Assembly: GCA_026168455.1 (NCBI GenBank)
Contig: CM047431.1
Location: forward strand, 45,077,466 to 45,141,465
Direction of reading: 5' to 3'
Source: Theocolax elegans
Lineage: Eukaryota; Arthropoda; Insecta; Hymenoptera; Cerocephalidae
Length of the DNA: 64,000 nt
Positions 59,428 through 64,000 of this stretch are shown here, in pieces (positions within the stretch are counted from its first letter, which is position 1; each line of letters opens with the position of its first letter). A model generated the notes under the pieces. It was given only the letters and a program-made list of their open reading frames with translations, was not told the origin of the DNA and did no database searches. The translations under genes and the position numbers were made by a program.

Positions 59428-59963
59428 CGTGCACTGCTATCACCACTCAAGGCGCGAAATTTCATTTTGCGCCCTTGATGCAAAAAGTACTATTATAACA
59501 AATAATCGATGCTGATCATTACATGCTTTACTGTTTTGACTAAAAATAAACATTATTTCTTAACAATTGTTTTCTCCATTCAAAGGAACTATACGAGTCC
59601 ATCAATGGAAATGGAGTAGATGTGACCTCCAAAAAATTAATTTTAATGAAGTAAGTTGTTACGAATGTAATTTGAATAGACAATGTGAACATTATCAATT
59701 AGGGTCGATCTGGTACGAAAATAAAACTCAGAAAAAGAGTAAAATTGTTATTTAAGATAAAAGAAGTCACTACTAAAAGAAATAATAAAAAAATATAATT
59801 TATATTACAAATATAAAAATTATGTTAAATTGATTATATGGAAACATTGCATATATTTTATAAATGGAAGAATTTGTTAATTAATTTTTTTTATTGTTAT
59901 TATCAATTAGGTATAGTTATATTCAATGTATACTCCATAAAATATGTTTAGTAAAACTTTCTA

Positions 59964-60098
59964 TCCCTATTACAAAATCTCACGTGAGAAATTGATTTTT
60001 TATTATTTAGCAAATTTAAACACCTCCAATTGAAATATCACATGAGATTTTGGCATGAAATCTCACTTGAGATCTCACGTGAGATTTTGTATTAGGGA
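59964..60098. mobile_element. 135-bp MITE-like palindrome with CACGTG sites
   Basis: The ends TCCCTATTACAAAATCTCAC and its near-complement (GTGAGATTTTGTATTAGGGA) are inverted. Inside, TCTCACGTGAGA occurs at both sides and a diverged inner copy in between. Confidence 0.8.
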
Positions 60099-60311
60099 TG
60101 TATTCAAGATGTTTATGTTTTATATATCAAAATATATGTAATTCCCCTGGAATGTAAAAATTAAAAATCTTCAATACGTTGAGTAAATTAACTGATCCTG
60201 TATGCCCACTGTAAACAGGTACTCTAGAAACTGTAATTGGTCCAGAGAAACCAAAAATATATAATTTTTTTCATTTTGTTTTCTTGCATATCACAACGTC
60301 AAATGTTCACG

Positions 60312-60515
60312 TTAGATGATTTTCACCCATGTAGGATTGTCAGGTAGCATTACTTTACCCATTTGACAACAACTTGAAAATAATTTATTTTTATTGTATT
60401 CACATGAAAAATGTTTTGCATGGCAATATTTACAAATTTCAGACATTGTACCAAAATAATTTTCAATTATTAAAGATTCATTAAAATAATTATTTGCTAT
60501 TTTACCATCATACAT
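60312..60515 (-). pseudogene. Helitron-like N-terminal zinc-finger fragment
   Basis: The 67-codon frame includes 'SEICKYCHAKHFSCE' followed by 'SSCCQMGKVMLPDNPTW'. The pattern C-x2-C-x-A-x2-F-x2-E ... CC-x2-GKV-x-LP is the zinc-finger region that precedes the Rep nuclease in Helitron helicases. The Rep and helicase domains are not in the window. The frame ends at the edge of the nested inverted repeat, so it was probably truncated when captured. Confidence is moderate because only one motif is present. Confidence 0.55.
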
Positions 60516-60831
60516 ATTATTTTATATTTTTTTTTGTTTACTCTTAAGTTCTGCAATAACATCTAATTTTTTTTTTTAATGAGGAGTAGCATTTTCATTT
60601 ATTGATTCATTATTATGAACTTGAGTTTTTTAAAAAGAGTTAAAATAGGGTAAGGTGAGGGAATTAATGGAGGATGGGTAGTTGACCTGGAGGTCATCCT
60701 GACAACCTGGACATCGTCCTCGGGAAGTGACATTATTTTTTTGTTTTATAATTTTTTTGTTTAATTTCATTTTCCCTCTGCGATTACAGGCTTGGGACTG
60801 ACATATATTGTTCATTTATTTTGAATAATGT

Positions 60832-61420
60832 GCTACTCTTTAAAGGTGCTGCTTATATGTATATTTGTAAATATTTGAATTAAGTGTGCACTTTAGATAT
60901 GATTTTTTTTATTAATTAATTTATTTTTAACGCTTTGTTAAAAACTTAGCAATATTAGCGCTACGCTTTAAAGGTGCTGCTTCAATTTTTGAATTGTTCT
61001 ATTGATGATTTATTTTAAAATTTTGAGCGCTACTCTTTAAAGGTGCTGCTTATATGTATATTTGTAAATATTTGAATTAAGTGTGTACTTTAGATATGAT
61101 TTTTTTTATTAATTAATTTATTTTTAACGCTTTGTTAAAAACTTAGTAATATTAGCACTACGCTTTAAAGGTGCTGCTTCAATGTTTGAATTGTTCTATT
61201 GATGATTTATTTTAAAATTTTGAGCGTTACTCTTTAAAGGTGCTGCTTATATGTATATTTGTAAATATTTGAATTAAATGTGCACTTTAGATATGATTTT
61301 CTTTATTAATTAATTTATTTTTAACGCTTTGTTAAAAACTTAGCAATATTAGCGCTACGCTTTAAAGGTGCTGCTTCAATTTTTGAATTGTTATGTTGTT
61401 GATTTATTTTTTTTTACCTC
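60832..61420. repeat. 197-bp tandem repeat, three copies
   Basis: Copies start at about 60832, 61029 and 61226 with 'GCTACTCTTTAAAGGTGCTG'. Within each unit CTTTAAAGGTGCTGCTT occurs twice, so the array is built from an older ~100-bp dimer. Copies are ~97% alike. Confidence 0.92.
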
Positions 61421-61693
61421 CGGGTCATCTGGACATCGTCTACTGGTAAGTAGTGTGCCACCCTGCTTGAATATGCAAAAAAAATTGTCACTTCCTGAAG
61501 ACGATGTCTAGGTGGTCAGGGTACACCCCATACCACCACCCCTTCCCCCTTCAAATTTTACCCCTTTTAAAAAAACAACTAAAAACATTAACCCCCAACA
61601 GTGCGTCAAAAAACATGTGATACATCTATTTATCAAAAAATATCGACACATCCACAATTAGGTCACAGAAAGGGAGAAAGGTTTTTGATGGAA

Positions 61694-62454
61694 TTTAATT
61701 TTTATTTAACTTTAACTTTAACTTTAATTTTTTCTATTATATATTTTTAATATTTAATTTATTTTAAAAAAAATAATAAAAAATAAATAAATAAATAAAT
61801 AAATTAAAAAATAATAAATTAACTTTAATTTTATTTTTTTTTATATATATAGAACTTTTATCCTCCGAATGTTGAGCAATTGATAGGTGAAAATCAATCA
61901 TTAATAATTATAAATAATATGTTATTTTAAATTTTTAATTAATAAAATTTTCTATTTTTCATGATTTTTATTTTTTGACATGATCAATTTACGAGAAATT
62001 GCCCATATATACATGTAAAATCTAAATGTGCATAAATTAATGGTTACCTAATTATCTTTTTTTATTGTATTCATACAATTGTAATTTTATTTATTTTTTC
62101 ACATATAATAATTACAAAGGAAATAAGGTTGGACAACGCCATAAGAATAATAATAATAATATAAAATCAAAGAGTGTTTTAATTGAAGAATAATAAAATC
62201 CAATTATCATTGTAATTATGTGCATTAAAAAAATAGACAATAATAAATGTTAACAAATAAGTAAGATTATTATTACTTAGTATTAATATATTATATTTAT
62301 CTAAACTTTGAAAATGAAAAATTAAATCTAATAACTTTATAACTTCATATAGTTTAAATGTTTTCCTAATAATTAATATTGATACAACAAAATAAATCAA
62401 AAGTTTAAATCGACCGAGGGAGCGTTAGCTACCGAGGTATTTGTTGCTAGTTTA
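61694..62454. other. Gene-free, extremely AT-rich stretch
   Basis: Low-complexity A/T runs with (AAAT)n near 61780-61800. Nothing else is supported. It separates the inverted-repeat element from the LINE endonuclease fragment. Confidence 0.5.
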
Positions 62455-62830
62455 TTATTAAGTCTATATTCATATTAGGATCTTGCATAAACAATGTTCT
62501 CCAATTTATCTTACTTGCCCCTCTTTGTAATGTCTTATAACTAATATAGTTATTTTTGGTATTATCATTTTCTTGTAATTTACTTTTTTCTATGCTTACA
62601 AATAGAGGATAGTGATCAGTAAACGGATTAGTTATTTTAAATAATTTATAGTGTATATAATCTGTTTTAAAAAAAATATTGTCGATGCAAGTTCCTTTAC
62701 AATTATCTATAGCCGGTCTTGTAACATCCTGAAAACAGGGAATGTATCCCTTTTCTAGGAAGTTATTTAAAAATTCTTGATTAATAATATTTAATTTACA
62801 AATACTTTTAAATTAATAATATTTAGTTTA
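62455..62830 (-). pseudogene. LINE ORF2 fragment, AP-endonuclease C-terminus
   Basis: On the minus strand the frame includes 'RPAIDNCKGTCIDNIFFK' and 'ITNPFTDHYPLFVSIE'. The C-I-D-x-I-F and S/T-D-H-x-P motifs are the end of the exonuclease-endonuclease-phosphatase domain of LINEs; the His of TDHYP is catalytic. The N-terminal half of the domain is absent. It fits directly upstream of the linker at 56530-56946. Confidence 0.8.
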
Positions 62831-63067
62831 CAAATATTTTTCTTTAAAAAGTCTTCAAACGAGTAACCGCACTAGGAGGTTTAGACTACGAATCCAAATC
62901 TAGTACGCTATCTCAATGAAGTGAAAACAAATAAGAAGACGAATGGAAAGAAAAGTAAAAACGGACCTAAATCAGGCCCGTTACAGGCCCTACCTATTAG
63001 GCTTCAGAACACTTTTTTATAGCGAAAATCAAATTTTCGTTTTTTCAAAATCCCGGCGGTCTAAAGG

Positions 63068-63250
63068 TTAATACGCATTTTACACGTTATATATCAACGT
63101 TTCAGCTATTTTTTTAGAATCATGTTCAAACATTTTTTAAAAGGGTTTTATATCTTTTCAAATAAAGGAGCTGTTACGTAATATTGTTTACGCTTTTAAA
63201 ACGTATTTTATACTGCAATGCACAACATTAAATAAAACTTTTTTACAACA
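63068..63250. repeat. Diverged tandem repeat rich in AAACGT/ACGTTT, right part
   Basis: It continues the unit broken at 53895: TTAATACGCATTTTACACGT, CAACGTTTC, TTAGAATCATGT and AAAACGTATTTTA follow in the same order and spacing as at 53399-53560. Confidence 0.8.
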
Positions 63251-63847
63251 CTTCGTTTACAGTAAAATCTTTTCCAAAAAATTCATCAAATTCTTGGTGA
63301 AAATGATACATTGGCAGAGCAACAATATTTTCCTGTAAGGTGCTATCGATGTTTTTTTACCCTTTTCTGAATGATTTTACTTCCTTTTTTTTAAAGAAGT
63401 TTCCGACGTAACAAGGTATACATTTTATTAAAATAAGTTTAAAATAACCGCGTCTGAGATATATTTTTAAAAAAAATATATTACACATCTAGAGGGGGAC
63501 AGTATTGGTGAGTCCATAGCGCATATAAGTTGCTACCCGAGTCGAAAACGAAGTTAGTAATGTGATACGTAACTTGTTTCAAACATGATATAAATATTAA
63601 AAAACGACTTCAAAGCGGGCAATTTAACGTTTTTATCATCATCTACATAGTTTTTACATTTTATTTTTCAACGTTGGAAATTAGCATGATGAACGTCTGC
63701 ATCATTCTATCAAACGCTTGCTGTAAGGACTGATAATGTGTAGTTTAGATTTAATAATTTGTTTATTTTATTAGAAGGAATTTTTGTAGAACCATTAAGG
63801 TTTAAATTACTCTTGATAAACGTAATGTGTTTTTATGATCTTTGCAT
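63251..63847. other. Gene-free stretch
   Basis: No coding or repeat signal that I can support. Confidence 0.45.
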
Positions 63848-64000
63848 ACATCTTACCTTAACTCCAGTTCCTTACTGAGGAGTCCAAGCTGGAGATCGAG
63901 GACGAAACGCCTTTAATTATTTTAAAAGGCCGTGCTCTGGGAAATTCCACCAACCATAGTGGACAAAGAGTACGATAGGCCTGCTTTATTCTAAAGTAAA
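63848..64000 (-). other. Segment homologous to OR intron 1; edge of another OR copy
   Basis: Similar to 27233-27400 (see there), with the same donor-like end (TTAAG|GTAAGA) on the minus strand. Minus-strand translation gives no open frame like OR exon 1 or 2. Exon 1 of a further tandem OR would be expected to the right of the window. Confidence 0.5.

Larger units (their letters stand above)
58060..60329. repeat. Nested inverted repeat in the 4.75-kb element
   Basis: GTGGGTGAAAATCATCTAAC at 58059 is complemented by GTTAGATGATTTTCACCCA ending at 60329. A second pair further in, TTTTTTGATGCAGTAGG at 58817 and CCTACTGCATCAAAAAA at 59336-59352, brackets the GC-rich hairpin zone. The arrangement suggests successive insertions of palindromic elements. 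Confidence 0.6.
56947..61693. mobile_element. 4.75-kb element with ~290-bp terminal inverted repeats
   Basis: Arms 56947-57235 and 61409-61693 are inverted copies. Both start TTCCATCAAAAACCTTTCTC and include GTGCGTCAAAAAACATGTGA (or its complement) and a minisatellite unit. The interior holds a 108-bp minisatellite, a nested inverted repeat, GC-rich hairpins, a 140-bp MITE, a 197-bp tandem repeat and a Helitron-like zinc-finger fragment. It lies between two parts of one LINE. No clear target duplication is seen. The superfamily is unknown; a Helitron-related or foldback element is possible. Confidence 0.7.
53896..63067. mobile_element. 9.17-kb piggyBac-like element with TTAA duplication, heavily invaded
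   Basis: The left end reads TCTCTAGACCGCCGGGATT and the right end, as reverse complement, CCTTTAGACCGCCGGGATT. TTAA sits outside both (53892-53895, 63068-63071). Joining the flanks across one TTAA rebuilds the tandem-repeat unit seen intact at 53391-53475. The CCTTT-type terminus and TTAA target fit piggyBac. I find no piggyBac transposase, so it is non-autonomous or gutted. Nested inside are a hairpin (54005-54145), a SINE with a MITE, LINE pieces and a large inverted-repeat element. Confidence 0.75.

Noticed and set aside
59567..59755. 62-codon open frame with several cysteines
   Set aside because: The cysteine pattern (C-x2-C-x5-C) is suggestive, but there is no recognised family and it lies in repeat-rich DNA.
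62840..62910. tRNA-like fragment near TAACCGCACTAGGAGG
   Set aside because: No proper B-box and no cloverleaf pairing could be drawn.
1..64000. CRISPR arrays, bacterial operons or prophage
   Set aside because: Repeats are long or diverged without regular short spacers, and genes are spliced; the window is eukaryotic.

Overview
This is an AT-rich nuclear segment of an insect genome, most likely a hymenopteran (ant, bee or wasp). The reasons are GT-AG spliced genes, a duplicated odorant-receptor (OR) locus, insect-type Ty3/gypsy, pogo, TTAA and SINE elements, and no bacterial gene organisation. I could run no database search, so family names rest on motif recognition and hand translation.

Layout. 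1-2.7 kb: no recognised protein, possibly the exons of a non-coding transcript. 2.7-6.7 kb: a decayed Ty3/gypsy LTR retrotransposon. 7.2-8.9 kb: first exon of an OR pseudogene (minus strand), cut by a 1.4-kb foldback transposon with a TA duplication. 10.6-13.2 kb: a TA-flanked pogo-like element remnant. 13.3-28.0 kb: a complete seven-exon OR gene (minus strand, 435 codons). Its fifth intron is about 10.4 kb and holds a large imperfect palindrome, a ~430-bp satellite, a chimera of gamma-tubulin-complex and Lst8 (WD40) gene fragments, and a broken unidentified gene. 28-37 kb: foldback MITEs and repeats. 37.1-38.6 kb: a pogo/Tigger-like transposase pseudogene.

41.3-52.6 kb: two tandem, eight-exon, apparently intact genes (plus strand) for fold-type I PLP aminotransferases of the kynurenine aminotransferase / cysteine-S-conjugate beta-lyase type (439 and 447 aa). 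Both start with a signal-peptide-like sequence, which is unexpected for this family.

52.9-63.3 kb: a nest of insertions. A tandem 'aaacgt'-rich repeat is interrupted by a 9.17-kb TTAA-flanked piggyBac-like element. Inside it are a tRNA-derived SINE (itself carrying a 384-bp TTAA MITE) and a split LINE, and the LINE lies either side of a 4.7-kb terminal-inverted-repeat element with minisatellites, GC-rich hairpins and a Helitron-like zinc-finger fragment. The last 150 bp match a segment of intron 1 of the OR gene, so another OR copy probably lies just beyond the right edge.

Two protein systems look functional: the OR gene (chemosensation) and the aminotransferase pair (probably secreted transamination or beta-lyase activity). 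Most of the rest is transposon-derived or decayed.
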